The notes under the pieces: model-generated
Databases searched by the model: none
What the model saw: only the letters and a program-made list of their open reading frames with translations
Told to the model about the DNA's origin: nothing
Made by a program: the position numbers and the translations under genes
In this document: positions 1 through 12,369 of the stretch, piece after piece
Numbering within the stretch: the first letter of the stretch is position 1
How the letters are laid out: each line of letters starts with the position of its first letter
Source of the DNA: Plotosus lineatus
Taxonomy: Eukaryota > Chordata > Actinopteri > Siluriformes > Plotosidae
Reading direction: 5' to 3'
NCBI GenBank assembly: GCA_024760905.1
Contig: CM045729.1
Span: 46,960,080 to 47,024,079 of the forward strand
DNA length: 64,000 nucleotides

Positions 1-362
1 CAGCGCAAGTAAACAAGTAGGAGGCAACATTTTAGGTGATAAAACTCCTCACATACTAAAGGCTCTTGACTTTAACTGTTGGCTTTTGGAGAGGAGCTGC
101 TGCCATCAGGTTTCATCCTTCGACATTTTATGACGGATTTCCATATGAACACATCTGGTTTCAGACTGACTTTTCTTAAAAGCTTGAGCTTCATACAAAG
201 TATTTCTGCCAGAAGGTCACACCGTTAGCAGGTTAGGATGAATTAACCATTGCAGAATACCGAACTGCGCCCGAAAGAAATAATTTCCAGAGTGTGGCAT
301 ACACCGATCATGTTATGTTTTCTGTGATTTCTGTACTTGTTTGTGCAGCCGTATGCTTATGT

Positions 363-364
<2 letters not shown>

Positions 365-424
<60 letters not shown>
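365..424. repeat. (TA)n microsatellite
   Basis: About 60 bp of pure TA directly before the RTE copy that starts at 425. Confidence 0.98.
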
Positions 425-426
<2 letters not shown>

Positions 427-2700
427 TGTTAACCAGCATGGTGCTGGTGGAAACTGGACTACTGTTGGTTAAAGAAGGAGAGGTGGGAGGCGTGTCCGTA
501 GGCAGAGAGATAAAAGGAAGGGCATGAGTCTCGAACTGAGAGTAGGGACTTTGAATGTTGGAACTATGAAAGTAAAAGGTAGAGAGCTGGCTGACATGAT
601 GCAGAGGAGGAAGGTGGACATACTGTGTTCATCAGACCAGGTGGAAAGGGAGCATGGCTAGAAGCTTAGGAGTGGGGTTTAAGCTGTTCTATCATGATGT
701 GGATGGGAAGAGAAATGGAGTAGGAGTCATCTTGAAGGACGGGTTTGTCAGGAATGTTCTAGAAGTGAAAAGAGTGTCAGACAGAGTGATAAGTCTCAAG
801 TTAGAAACTAAAGGCATGATATTTATTCAATGTTGTTAGTGCTTATGCCCCACAGGCAGGATGTGAGCTAGACGAGAAGGAGAGATTCTGGAGTGAGTTA
901 GATGAAGTGATGCAGAGTACCCCCTGAGGTGAAAGAGTGATCATTGGTGCACACTTCAACGGACATGTTGGTACAGGCAACAGATGGGACGAGGAAGTGA
1001 TGGGCAGGTTTGGTTTTCAGGACAGGAACACAGAAGGACAGATGTTGATAGATTTTGCAAAAAGGATGGAAATGGCTGGAGTTAATACTTTCTTCCAGAA
1101 GAGCCAGGAGCACAGGGTCACTTATAAAAGCAGAGGTAAGAGCACACAGGTAGACTACATCTTGCGTAAACGATGTAATTTGAAGTCAGTGTAGTAGTTG
1201 GTTAGAGTGTTGCCAGACAGCATAGGATGGTGGTGTGCAGGATGACGCTGATGGTGAGGAAGGTGAAGAAGGTAAAGGCAGAGCAGAAGCCAGAGTGGTG
1301 GAGGCTGAAAAAGGAAGTGTGTCACATTTTCTTCAAGGAGTTGAAACAGGCTTTGGATGGTCAGGAAGTGCTTCCAGATGACTGGACTATACAGCTAATG
1401 TGATCAGGGAGACAGGTAAGAGAGTACTTGGTGTGTCCTCTGGAAGGAAAGCCGTTAAGGAGATTTGGTGGTAGAATGAGGAAGTGCAGAAGTGTGTACA
1501 AAGTAAGAGGTTAGCGAAGCTGGACTAAGAGCAGAGGTCAGCATTTTAGAGCAACAGTTTGGTTTCATGCCAAGAAAGAGCAAAACAGATGCAGTGTTTG
1601 CCTTGAGGATGTTAATAAAGAAGTACAGAGAAGGTCAGAGGGAGCTGCACTGTGCCTTTGTGGATCTGGTGAAAGCATAGGACAGGGTGCCGAGAAAAGA
1701 ACAGTGGTATTGCATGAGGAAGTCTGGAGTGGCAGAGAATTATGTTAGAGTGGTGCAGGACATGTATGAGAGATGTAAGACAGTGGTGAGGTGTGCTGTC
1801 GGTGTGACAGAAGAGTTCAAGGTGGAGGTGGAACTGCATCAAGGATCAGCTCTGAGCCCCTTTTTGTTTATTATGGTGATGGACAGGCTGACAGACGAGG
1901 TTAGACAAGAATCTCCATGGACTATGATGTTTGCAGATGACATTGTGATCTGTAGTGAGAGCAAAGAACAAGTGGAGGAAAATCTGGCAAAGTGGAGGTA
2001 TGCCCTGGAAAGGAGAGGAATGAAAGTTAGACTCAGTAAGAGAGAATACATGTGTGTGAACGAGAAGGACCCAAGAGGAACAGTGGGGTTACAGGGAACA
2101 GAGATAAAAAAAAAAGGTGGAGGATTTTAAGTACCTCGTCTCAACAGTTCAGAGCAATGGAGAGTGTGGAAAAGAGGTGAAGAAGCGTGTGCAGGTTGGT
2201 TGGAATGGTTGAAGAAAAGTATCCGGTGTAATGTGTCATAGGAGGGTATCGGCAAGAATGAAAGGAAAAGTGTACAAGACGGTGATGAGGCCAGCGATGT
2301 TGTATGGTTTAGAAACAGTGGCACTGGGGAAAAGACAGGAGGCAGAGCTGGAGGTAGCAGAGATGAAAATGTTGAAGTTCTCTTTGGGAGTAACGAGGAT
2401 GGATAGGATCAAGAATGAGTACATCAGAGGGACAGCACATGTAAGATGTTGGAGACAAAGTCAGAGAGGCTCGATTGAGATGGTTTGGACATATACAGAG
2501 GAGGGATAGTGAATATATTGGTAGTAGGATGCTAAGGATGGAACTACCAGGCAGAAGGCCTGGAGGAAGACCAAAGATGATTTATGGATGTGATGAAGGA
2601 GGACATGAAGGTAGTTGGTGTAAGAGAAGATGCAGAGGATAAGGTGAGATGGAGGCAAATGATTTGCCATGGCGACCCCTAGGAAAAGAAGAGAAAGAAT
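425..2700 (+). mobile_element. RTE/BovB-like LINE, decayed copy with an internal deletion
   Basis: Starts right after a (TA)n repeat, within the 5' part of the element (AGGAGAGGTGGGAGGCGTG), and reads through degraded endonuclease (654-1190) and reverse transcriptase (1687-2130, [13 protein letters not shown]) to GGCGACCCCTAGG. Compared with the copy at 32646, about 640 bp between the endonuclease-RT linker and the RT fingers are absent. The junction is near 1519. Many stops and frameshifts. Confidence 0.88.
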
Positions 2701-2767
2701 TCTTTCAACTTCTTTATACATAACTTTATATATGTATATAGATATATAGATATTATATATATATCTG

Positions 2768-2880
2768 TCTGTCTTCCTTTCAGCTTTTTCCCTTTTACTC
2801 AGGAGTCGCCACAGCGAATCATCTGATTTGCACGTTTGATTTGGCAGAGGTTTTTTACGTGGGATGCCCTTCCCTTTTTG
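2768..2880 (-). mobile_element. tRNA-derived SINE family A, tail fragment
   Basis: CTTTCAGCTTTTTCCCTTTT and GAGTCGCCACAGCGAATCAT, then GGATGCCCTTCCC, match the RTE-like tail and body of the family. The head is missing. It directly precedes the leader of the 2A-bearing LINE. Confidence 0.8.
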
Positions 2881-2924
2881 GGCTACTCTTTTTTTTTTGA
2901 TACATTGGCGTTTGAGGAGAAGCC

Positions 2925-3955
2925 ATGGGAGACACATTGCTGACACGGAGGGCTCGTATCGGCTGTTTTGGACCAACAAAGCAGCGAATTTTGGATAAAT
3001 TGAAGATAATACATCTGTCGGGCTCCATGTGTGTGAAATACCTAAAAATGATGTTGGCGTTGTCCCTAATATTACACCTTGGCTCGAATTGTTATGACAT
3101 TGGGAAGGCGTATTACAAGGCCAGAATCGATGTCTGCCGAGCTCATGACGATGATGAAGATGGGCTGAGGTTGGTATTTATTCGACGGCAGTGAGAGTTG
3201 TGTGGAGATGTTGAGTCAAACCCGGGACCTCCGAAGCAGGCTAAAGTGCAAGGTCGGCCAACGAGACAAACCAGATTGCAGTTTGGTGAGGACAGAGACG
3301 ATTATGGTCTGGAGGTGAGCCAAGAAAATGTGTCTCAGACTGAAATGTTGAAGTTGATCAGATCTGAATTGAGCGTTTTAAACAAGAAGTTTGGCCGGAT
3401 GTTTGAGGAAATCAGGGAGGACTGCAATGCGCTGAGAGAGGAAAACTTAATGTTGAAAACACACTTGGAGACAATTGAATTTATTCTGGATGACCAAGAT
3501 GCTCAAATACGACGAAATAACATAATCATTCACGGCGTTCAAGGAACAGAGGGAGAAAAGTGGGAGGAGTCAGAGCAGACTGTGCGACATTTCCTGAAAG
3601 AGAGTGTGAAGTTTGAACAGGCAAAGAGACTTAAATCAAAGAACCAAATGAAACCAATTATGGTGAAATTTAGTTGTCATCGAGAGCTTCACTGAAGGAT
3701 ACGGAACAACGAGTGGTCAATGACTTTACACGACGAGTTCTGCACGTCAGAAGTGGACTGATACCGGACCTGATCGAGGCCAAGAAAAGTGGAAAGGATG
3801 CATACTTATCCTATGACAAGTTAGTGATCGAGGATAAAGTGTTCACTCTTAAGGACGACCAGCTTGCAGAGATTGGAAGAAACCGGAAATATAACCGTCG
3901 TGATCTGCGGTTTTCTCCCGGACCGGAGACGGGTGACAATGTTAGTATTAGATAG
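2925..3955 (+). pseudogene. LINE ORF1 with an N-terminal 2A-like peptide, coiled coil and RRM-like region
   Basis: ATG at 2925 opens about 89 codons with a hydrophobic stretch, then a TGA at 3192. The same frame resumes at once with CGDVESNPGP (3201-3230), which fits the D-V-E-x-N-P-G-P ribosome-skipping consensus of 2A peptides. After it come a charged coiled-coil region (about 3340-3500) and RRNNIIIHGV, the usual start of the RNA-binding domain in LINE ORF1 proteins. A frameshift near 3690 moves the C-terminal part to another frame (ending 3955, with AYLSYDKLVI). A 2A located before the nucleic-acid-binding part would release an N-terminal fragment. This copy is broken by one stop and one frameshift. 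Confidence 0.75.
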
Positions 3956-3998
3956 GGGGCGTGGCAGTGACCCACAAGCTACTGCGCAAACAGAGGAT

Positions 3999-6900
3999 AT
4001 GAATGGATTTAACATTGTATCAGGGCATGTACATGTGTGCAGCTGGAACATTCATGGTATCCATTCACTTTGCATAGATTTTGATTTTCTTCAATATTTA
4101 TATTCTTTTGATATAGTAGGGTTAATCGAAATTATGCATAGTGACGATTTGTTTGTACAGGATCTTTTGCAGGATTATGTCTGTTTCGGCTCTGTAGCAA
4201 GACGTATAAAGGATTCTGGTTGTTTTTCAGGAGGTGTTGCAGTATATATTTGTAATTCCTTGTCTAAAATGTTTAAAAGGCTTTATGAAAACTGGGTTAA
4301 TTCTGTATTTTTTATTGTTAAACCAACAGGAGTTAATCCATTCATAGTGGAATTTGTTTACATTTTACCTGAGAATTCACCAATGTATGTATCCGAAAAC
4401 AATGGACTGGACAGTTTAGATCAATATACATCTACTCTCAAACATGAATATGGTGATGATACTGAATTCATGCGTGATGGTCAATGTTGTTATTGCTTAT
4501 GCCCGACAGGCAGGATGTGAGCTAGAAGAGAAGGAGAGATTATGGAGTGACTTAGATGAAGTGATGCAGAATACCCCCAAAAGATGAAAGAGTAGTCATT
4601 GGGGCAGACTTCAATGGACATGTTGGTGCAGGAAACAGAGGGGACGAGGAAGTGAGGGGCAGGTTTGGTATGCAGGACAGGAACTCAGAAGGACAGATGT
4701 TGGTAGATTTTGCAAAAAGGATGGAAATGGCTGTGGTGAATACTTTCTTCCAGAAGAGAGAGGAGCATCGAGTGACTTATAACAGCGGAGGTAGGGGCAC
4801 ACAGGGAGACTACATCTTGTGCAGGCGATGTAATTTGAAGGAAGTCAGTGACTGCAAAGTAGTAGCAGGTGAGAGTGTTGCCAAACAGCATAGGATGGTG
4901 GTGTGCAGGATGAAACTGATGGTGAGGAAGGTTAAGAAGGCAAAGGTAGAGCAGAAGACAAAGTGGTGGAGGCTGAAAAAGGAAGTGTGTCACATTGTCT
5001 TCAAGGAGTTGAAACAGGCTTTGGATGGTCAGGAAGTGCTTCCAGATGACTGGACAACTACAGCTAATGTGATCAGGGAGACAGGTAGGAGAATACTTGG
5101 TGTGTCACCTGGAAGGAAAGTAGATAAGGAGACTTGGTGGTGGAATGAGGAAGTGCAGGAGTGTGTACAAAGGAAGAGGTTAGCTAAGAAGAAGTGGGAC
5201 ATTGAGAGGACCGAAGAGAGTAAACAGGAGTACAGAGAGACACAGCGTAAGGCAAAGGTAGCAGTGTCAAAGGCCAAACAGAGGGCGTATGATGACTTGT
5301 ATGCTCGGTTGGAAAGTAAAGAGGGAGAAAATGATTTATACAGGTTGGCACAGCAGAGAAATAGAGATGGGAAAGATGTGCAGCAAGTTAGAGTGATTAA
5401 GGACAGAGAGGGAAATGTATTGACTGATGACAGAAGTGTGCTGGGAAGATGGAAAGAGTACTTTGAAGAGCTGATGAACGAGGAAAATATGAGAGAAAAA
5501 AGAGTAGAAGAGGTGACTGTTGAGGACCAGGAAGTAGCAAAGATTAGTAAGGGTGAAGTGAGGAGGGCATTGAAGAGGATGAAGAATGGAAAAGCAGTTG
5601 GCCCTGATGACATACCGGTGGAGGTATGGAAGTGTCTAGGAGAGGAAGCAGTAGATTTCCTGACAAGAACATTCAACAAGGTCTTCGAGAGTGAGAGGAT
5701 GCCAGAGGAATGGAGGAGAAGTGTGCTGGTGCCCATTTTTAAGAACAAGGGAGATGTGCAGAGTTGTGGCAACTACAGAGGGATAAAGTTGATGAGCCAT
5801 ACGATGAAGTTATAGGAAAGAATAGTGGAAGCAAGACTAAGGGCAGAGGTCAGCATTTGTGAACAACCGTTTGGTTTCATGCCAAGAAAGAGCACCACAG
5901 ATGCAGTGGTTTCCTTGAGGATGTTAATAGAGAAGAGAAGAGTACAGAGAAGGTCAGAAGGAGCTGCATTGTGCCTTTGTGGATCTGGAGAAAGCATATG
6001 ACAGGGTGCCGAGAGAGGAACTGTGGTATTGCATGAGAAAGTCTGGAGTGGCAGAGAAGTATGTCAGAGTGGTGCAGGACATGTATGAGAGATGTAAGAC
6101 AGTGGTGAGGTGTGTTGTCGGTGTGACAGAAGAGTTCAAGGTGGAGGTGGGACTGCATCAAGGGTCAGCTCTGAGCCCTTTCTTGTTTGCTATGGTGATG
6201 GACAGGCTGACAGACGAGGTTAGGCAAGAATCTCCATGGACTATGATGTTTGCAGATGACATTGTGATCTGCAGTGAGAGCAGAGAACAATTGCAGGAAA
6301 ACCTAGAGAGGTGGAGGTATGCCCTGGAAAGGAGGGGAATGAAGGTTAGCCACAGTAAGACAGAATACATGTGTATGAATGCCAAGGACCCAACAGGAAC
6401 AGTGAGGTTGCAAGGAGCAGAGATAAGGAAGGTGGAGGATTTTAAGTACTTAGACTCAACAATCCAGAGCAATGGAAAGTGTGGAAAAGAGGTGAAGAAG
6501 CGTGTGAAGGCTGGTTGGAATGGTTGGAATGGTTGGAGAAAATTGTCCGGTGTGATGTGTGATAGGAAGGTATCGGCAAAAATGAAAGGAAAAGTGTACA
6601 AGACGGTGATGAGGCCAACGATGTTGTATGGTTTAGAAACAGTGGCCCTGGGGAAAAGACAGGAGGCAGAGCTGGAGGTAGCAGAGATGAAAATATTGAG
6701 GTTCTCTTTGGGAGTAACGAGGATGGATAGGATCAGGAATGAGCACATCAGAGGGACAGCACATGTAAGACGTTTTGGAGACAAAGTCAGAGAGGCTAGA
6801 TTGAAATGGTTTGGACATGTACAGAGGAGGGATAGTGAGTATATTGGTGTTGGAACTACCAGGCAGAAGGCCTAGAGGAAGACCAAAGAGACGATTCATG

Positions 6901-9494
6901 GATGTGGTGAAGGAGGACATGAAGGCAGTTGGTGTAAGAGAAAAAGATGCAGAGTTTATGGGTGAGATGGAGGCAGATGATTCGCTGTGGCGACCCCTGA
7001 AGGGAAAAGCCGAAAGGACAAGAAGAAGATGTAAAGCCTGTGATTTGATACCGATGCCGAGAAGGTGGAGAGCATTCATATTTACAACACTTGGAATCCC
7101 CTACAATGCGTGAAATGTTGGATGATTTTTTAAATGTTGTCAATATTGATGTAAACTCAGCTGTAGATAAGTTAACGAATATCTTTTATTTGGCTGGTGA
7201 GAAGTTTAGAGTTGTATCATCTCCTATGAGAAGCAGATTTTGCCTGTTTGGTTTGATAAAGATTGTGTAGCTTTAAAGCGTAAAAAATATGCCTTTTTGA
7301 ATCGATTCCGTAGATATAAGTGATGTTAATTTAAAGAATTTCTTGAATTGTAGAAAGGAATTTCGAGTTCTCTGTAGCAGTAAGAAACGTTTGCATAAGG
7401 ATAGTTTAGTAAATGATATAAATTTGGCTATTGTTGAAAAAGATTGCAAAAAGTTTTGGCAGAAGTTGAAATCTTTGTTGCTAGTTAGGGGGAAAGAGTC
7501 TCCAATAACTTGATTGGTTTGATTATTTTAAGACTCTTTTGAACCCCATTTATTCTGAGCATTTTTCTCCTTTAGATGAAATAGTTATAAATTTTCTGAA
7601 AAAACATGATAGTGAAAGTTGTGATATTTGTAATAATTATTTTTTATTGTCTGAACCTAGTTCTCAAATGGAGATAAGGAAAGCAGTGAATTCACTTAAG
7701 AAAGGTAAATCAGGGGGTGTGGATGGTATTCCTCCAGAGTTCATAAAGAAAGCTACAGTTTTAGTTCCTTTTTTTGAGATTAAATTTAATTCGATTTTGG
7801 ACAATGGTGTTTTTCCTGACAGTTGGAATACTGGAATGGTGGCTACTTTATTTAAGAAGGGTGATGATATGGATCCCAATAATTATCATGGTATATCTTT
7901 ATTAAATGTTTTAGGTAAAGTATTTACTTCTATAATCGAGGATAGGATCAGGAAATGGGTAGAATTAAATGAAATTATTTATGAATCACAAGCAGGCTTT
8001 CGGAGAAATTATTTGACTATTGATAATATATTTACTCTCCAGTCATTATGTGAAAAATATTTAACAAAACCAAGGCATCGGTTTTATGTAGCCTTCATTG
8101 ACTTTCGTAAGGCTTTCGATTTAGTTAATTGCCAAAAACTGTTGTATGTTCTTCATCAAAAGGGTATATGTGGTAAATTATTTAATGTTCTTTGTGATAT
8201 GTGTGCAAAAGTTAAGGCATGTGTTCAGGTAAGAGAAGGGTTCTTGAGCAACTTCACCACTTCTGCAGGTGTTCGTCAGGGCTGTATGTTAAGCCCAATT
8301 CTCATCATTTTTATTAATGAAATTGTGTATGAATTTAATCAAAGTGACCTTAGAGACATATTTGTTCAAGAGAATATTAAGGAAATACTATTACTTTTAT
8401 TTGCAGATGACCTTGTTTTGGTTGATGACACAGTGATAGGCTTACAAAAAAACTAGACTTTCTTGAAAAGGTCTGCATTAAATGGGGTTTTGATGTAAGT
8501 CTTGACAAGTCTAATGTTGTCGTTTTCAGAAATGGGGGTCCATTAAAACGGAAAGAGTGTCGGTTTTATGCTGGCAGAGAACTTAAGTGTGTTTCATATT
8601 ATAAGTATTTAGGACTTACATTCTCTTCAAGATTAATTTGGTCGAGAGCGTGTGATACTATTTCTATCCAGGCAAGAAAGGCAGTTGTTCCATTATATAG
8701 ATTAATTAATTCTTTTCATTCAATGCCATTTCAAACTATTGCTAAAATTTTTGATTATAAGATCTCTCCAATATTATTGTATGGTGCAGAAATTTGGGGT
8801 TGTAGTTTCAGAGAACTAATTGAAAAAGTCCAATCTGATTTCTTCAATAGGTGTCTTGGGGTTTCTAAACATACGTCTAGTAACATTATCCTTGGTGATA
8901 CGGGGAGGAGTTATGTGTGTTAGATATTACAGTCGTTGTATTAGTTACTGGTGTAGACTTATTCATATGGATAATTCGCGTTACCCAAGGGCTTGTTATG
9001 AAATGTTGAAGCGTTTTGATGAGCAAAATAAAATTTGTTGGGTTTCTCGTATTTGGGTATTATTGTTTGAAACTGGGTTTGCACATGTATGGATTGATCA
9101 AGATTGTGGTAGGACAAACTTATTTATGAAAGTATTTTCACAAAGATGTAAGGATATTCAACTTCAAAATTGGCACTCTAAAATTTTTTAATCATCTTTT
9201 CGAAAATATTATAGTGGTTTCAAATCCAATTTAGGTGTAGAGAAGTATGTAGTGGAATTGTTTTCAAAAAAGTATTTACTAAGATTATATTGTAAATTCC
9301 GTTGTGCTTCACACAAGTTGAAAATTCAGTTATCTCGATTTAAATGTAATGAAAATCCCAATGTGCTGTGCACAAAGAGTAGTTTAGACTGTAAGGAAGA
9401 TGAGTATCATTACTTGTTTGTCCTTATTTTAAGGCCAGCAGACAGCAGTTTTTATCAGAATATTATTATAATGAACCTTCCATTTCAAAAATGA
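3999..9494 (+). pseudogene. LINE ORF2 endonuclease-reverse transcriptase, split by a nested RTE
   Basis: The APE-type endonuclease N-terminus is readable from 3999 to about 4470, ending in EYGDDTEFM. The RTE insert takes over until about 7031. Downstream, decayed coding resumes (WFDKDCVALKRKKYAF near 7245), then one clear frame at 7539-8456 with the RT fingers and palm (KKGDDMDPNNYHGISLLN, FADDLVLVDD). A frameshift at about 8445 moves the frame. The thumb and C-terminal part run to about 9494 in at least two more frames. The part of the endonuclease next to the insert appears missing or unreadable. The copy is not functional. Confidence 0.72.
4473..7031 (+). mobile_element. RTE/BovB-like LINE, 5'-truncated, nested in the 2A-bearing LINE
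   Basis: Begins at about 4473 inside the endonuclease (GTGATGGTCAATGTTGTT) and reads to the family 3' end GAAGGGAAAAGCCGAAAGG then AAGAAGAAG. Long frames at 4652-5815 and 5979-6875 encode the linker and RT with [19 protein letters not shown] and [19 protein letters not shown] stop just before 5818 and a duplicated GGAATGGTT near 6525 are visible. No clear target-site duplication was seen. Confidence 0.9.
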
Positions 9495-9662
9495 ATCAGT
9501 TATTGTCATCTACAAATGTAAAACTTATCAGATCTGTATCATTATACTTGAAAAGAAATTTGCCAATATAATATGAAAACTTGTATTAAAAGTGCACTGT
9601 ATGTATTTGTTGTGTATTAGCAATATGGGTCACGAGGCCCCAAAAGCAAATAAACTTGAAAC

Positions 9663-9663
<1 letters not shown>

Positions 9664-9696
<33 letters not shown>

Positions 9697-9706
9697 GTGT
9701 GTGTAC
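9664..9706. repeat. (GT)n microsatellite
   Basis: TG repeat at the 3' end of the 2A-bearing LINE, interrupted once by GC. Confidence 0.97.
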
Positions 9707-9779
9707 ACATACAAAAACATACAAAATCTACATATGCATGCTATTATGTAAGTCTGAATTATGCTGTAAGTCAAAGGTG

Positions 9780-10064
9780 GTAGTCTGCAGCACAGGGGCA
9801 CCGCAGGGCACCGTCCTCTCACCCTTCCTTTTCAACATTTACACCTCGGACTTCACCTACAGTACAGACAGCTGCCACCTCCAGAAGTTCTCGGACGACT
9901 CCGCCATCGTGGGCCGTGTGTCAGAGGGGAACGAGCTGGAGTACCGGTCGGTCATCGTTGACTTCGTGGACTGTTGTGAGCGCAACCACCTGTACTTGGA
10001 ACACAGGGGGGGAACACTAGGAAGATGAAGGAGATGGTGGTTGACTTCAGGAGAAGCACTCTAA

Positions 10065-10095
<31 letters not shown>

Positions 10096-10955
10096 TCACT
10101 AGTGAACATCCAGGGACAGGACATTGAGACAGTGGACAGTTTCAAGTACCTGGGCGTTCACCTTAACAATAACTGGACTGATCCCACAACACCAACGCCC
10201 TGTACAAGAAGGGCCAGAGTCGCCTCTACCTTCTGAGGAGACTTAGGTCCTTCGGAGTATGCAGACCTCTGCTCAGGACATTTTATGACTCTGTGGTAGC
10301 CTCTGCAATCCTCTACGCTGCCATCTGCTGGGCCTCGGGCAGCACAGAGCGGGACAGAAAGAGACTGAACAAGCTGGTCAGGAGGGCCAGCGCTGTCCTA
10401 GGCTGCCCACTGGACTCTGTGGAGGAGGTGGGCGAGAGGAGGATGGTAGCAAAGCTCACATCCATCCTGGTCAACAGCTCTCACCCACTGCACCAGACTG
10501 TAGAGGAGCTGAGTAGCTCCTTCAGTGGATGACTGAGACATCCTCAGTGCAGGAAGGAGCGCTACCAGGTCCTTCATTCCCACCGCTGTCAGACTGTACA
10601 ACGCCACTGTAAAAACGGTTCTGTGCAATAAAAACCCCGTGCACTTTAATCAACCACATCTACCCCACTGACTGTAAACCATATCAACCCATCTACTCTG
10701 CCCTCAGATACATATACACTTGAATATAGGCCAGTCTACAAAGTTGTTCTTTTCTTTTTTATTGTATATTACTTTATACTATTTATGTATCTATTTATTT
10801 ATTTACTTATATAATATATATGTATGTATGTATATGTATTATTGTATCTGTATCTATTTTGCACCCCCTACTGATGGTACCTCAAGAGCCTGTAACAGTG
10901 AATTTCTCCATTCTGAGATTAATAAAGATCTATCTATCTATCTATCTATCTATAT
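9780..10955 (+). mobile_element. Rex1/Babar-like (CR1-superfamily) LINE, 5'-truncated
   Basis: Starts within the reverse transcriptase palm (GAPQGTVLSPFLFNIYTSDF, then FSDDSAIVG at 9880-9910). It continues through VDSFKYLGVHLNNN and SAILYAAICWASGS to a 3' UTR ending in AATAAAGATCTATCTATCTATC. A GT-rich and CA-rich stretch at 10060-10090 lies inside the broken reading frame. The FSDD/YLGVHL pattern and CTAT tail fit fish Rex1-like LINEs by memory; the exact family was not checked. Confidence 0.8.
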
Positions 10956-10969
10956 AAACAGTTAGAGAA

Positions 10970-12090
10970 TGAAGCCCCATCACTGAGTGATGTGTACAGT
11001 ATTATCAATATGATCAACAGTATAATGTAAATGTATTACAGTGGACATTGTTGCTATATGGAGGAGTTTTACAGTTTAATAATTTCCTGTGTTATTCAGT
11101 CAAGCATTTCAGTGGTATCAGTTTCTTGCTGAATGTGCTCCTGTGACTGATCAGCAGAGTTTGAAGCAGGTGGGAGGTATTGTTCAATATTCTCTTTATT
11201 TTTGACAACATTCACGTCTTCGACATTACCATCAGTCCAGTTCCATCCTCACGTTACCGGCCTTGCGGATCAGTTTGTTTCAATCTGTTAGCATTTACTA
11301 GCTTAAAGAGCTATTAATATAAATTGACCACGGGTACCCTTTAAAACGCCAAACCCTAATGCATATAAATGAATTTTCACGATGAGTATACCTGCTAGTT
11401 TTGAGCTCCAATGGAATTTGCATAGAAGAGAGTATTATACCATCTGATAATCCAGGAATTGCACAAATCACAAAATATAGAACAAATGAGCATTAAAAAA
11501 ACATAACTGAAACGCAAAATATGATTTGATGTCCAACTCCTGCCAGTACAAACATGCCATGTTTTTCTGTTTTAAAAATATTCCACAAGTATGCTATTAT
11601 CTTTAGCCGTTATACTTCCACGCTTATCATGATTAATGCAACGAGACAGAATACAAAAGGAAAAGATTTTTAACAAAGCAGACATTTATTCCTGTTTCCA
11701 GCAGTGTAGATGTAGTTAAGAACAAACTGGTAAATATAAAAACAATTACCCATAAAGCTTTTGATAGAACATTTTATTGTTTCTTTAATATATTAATTCA
11801 GTGAATCATAATAAAAAGTCTAGAGGAAAGTATTAAAAACATTCCATCACTTTTTTAGTTATATTAACGGTAATCAGTTCTGTCACTCAGTGATCACCAT
11901 TAGTGATTATCTCATAGAAAATATACAAGTTTCTCTTTCTTCTTTAAAAGGACTTCTCATGTGTCTATACAATGGAGGAACAATAGAATAAAACCTTTCT
12001 GAAATAAAACATTTCTAGTTTTTAAACACCTTTTGTTTTACTATAGGCTCTTTTTAAATACTCTAAGATTTGGTGGTGTAAAATTTGGTA
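10970..12090. other. No gene seen
   Basis: AT-rich unique-looking DNA without a coding frame. A lone GGGTACCCTTTAAAA at 11331 resembles the right end of the TTAA element at 31595-32428. Confidence 0.6.
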
Positions 12091-12091
12091 G

Positions 12092-12362
12092 TGGGGCCGG
12101 TGGTGCAGTGATTAGGATGCTGTGCTTATGAGCAAGAGGGTGTGGCTTCTGAACCCTGGGCAAGGTTTTAACCACAAGTGTGTCTTTGCCCACTCAGCAG
12201 TATTAATGGGTACAAGTAAAATACAGAAGAAATCATGTGCGATGGACTTGCATCTCATCCAGGAGGAGTTGTGCTCTTAGTGGTTTCATGCTACAGAAAC
12301 CGGTATAAGCTCCAGCTGAGATGAGCCACTAGGCTCTGGTGTAAAAAGCACAGTACCCTCAA
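12092..12362 (+). mobile_element. tRNA-derived SINE family C, older copy
   Basis: Matches 36407-36708 through GGGGCCGGTGGTGCAGTGAT, CCACTCAGCAGTATTAATGG and GATGAGCCACTAGGCTCTGG, with many changes. No target duplication was found. Confidence 0.85.
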
Positions 12363-12369
12363 AGTGCTC

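Larger units (their letters stand above)
2890..9665 (+). mobile_element. Two-ORF APE-type LINE (2A-bearing), interrupted by an RTE insertion
   Basis: A 5' leader from about 2890 is followed by ORF1 (2925-3955) and ORF2 from ATG 3999. ORF2 opens with an endonuclease start (VCSWNIHG). Coding continues after the nested RTE with FYVAFIDFRKAFD, GVRQGCMLSPI and the FADD reverse transcriptase core (about 8400). A frameshift in an A run near 8450 follows, then LLYGAEIWG and a C-terminal EDEYHYLF motif (about 9400). The 3' end is a short tail with AATAAACTTGAAACTTG before a GT repeat. Without the insert it is about 4.2 kb. The clade could not be settled by eye (CR1/Crack-like or I/Nimb-like). Confidence 0.78.

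Noticed and set aside
5029..5772. Long minus-strand frames inside RTE copies (also 6158-6784, 22915-23532, 33776-34516, 34953-35801)
   Set aside because: They mirror the RTE coding strand and recur in the same place in each copy. They are antisense shadows of purine-rich coding DNA with no start context or known domain.
9586..9822. Frames made of Cys-Val or His-Thr repeats (also 20483-20668, 28945-29127, 51084-51293)
   Set aside because: They are translations of GT/CA microsatellites.
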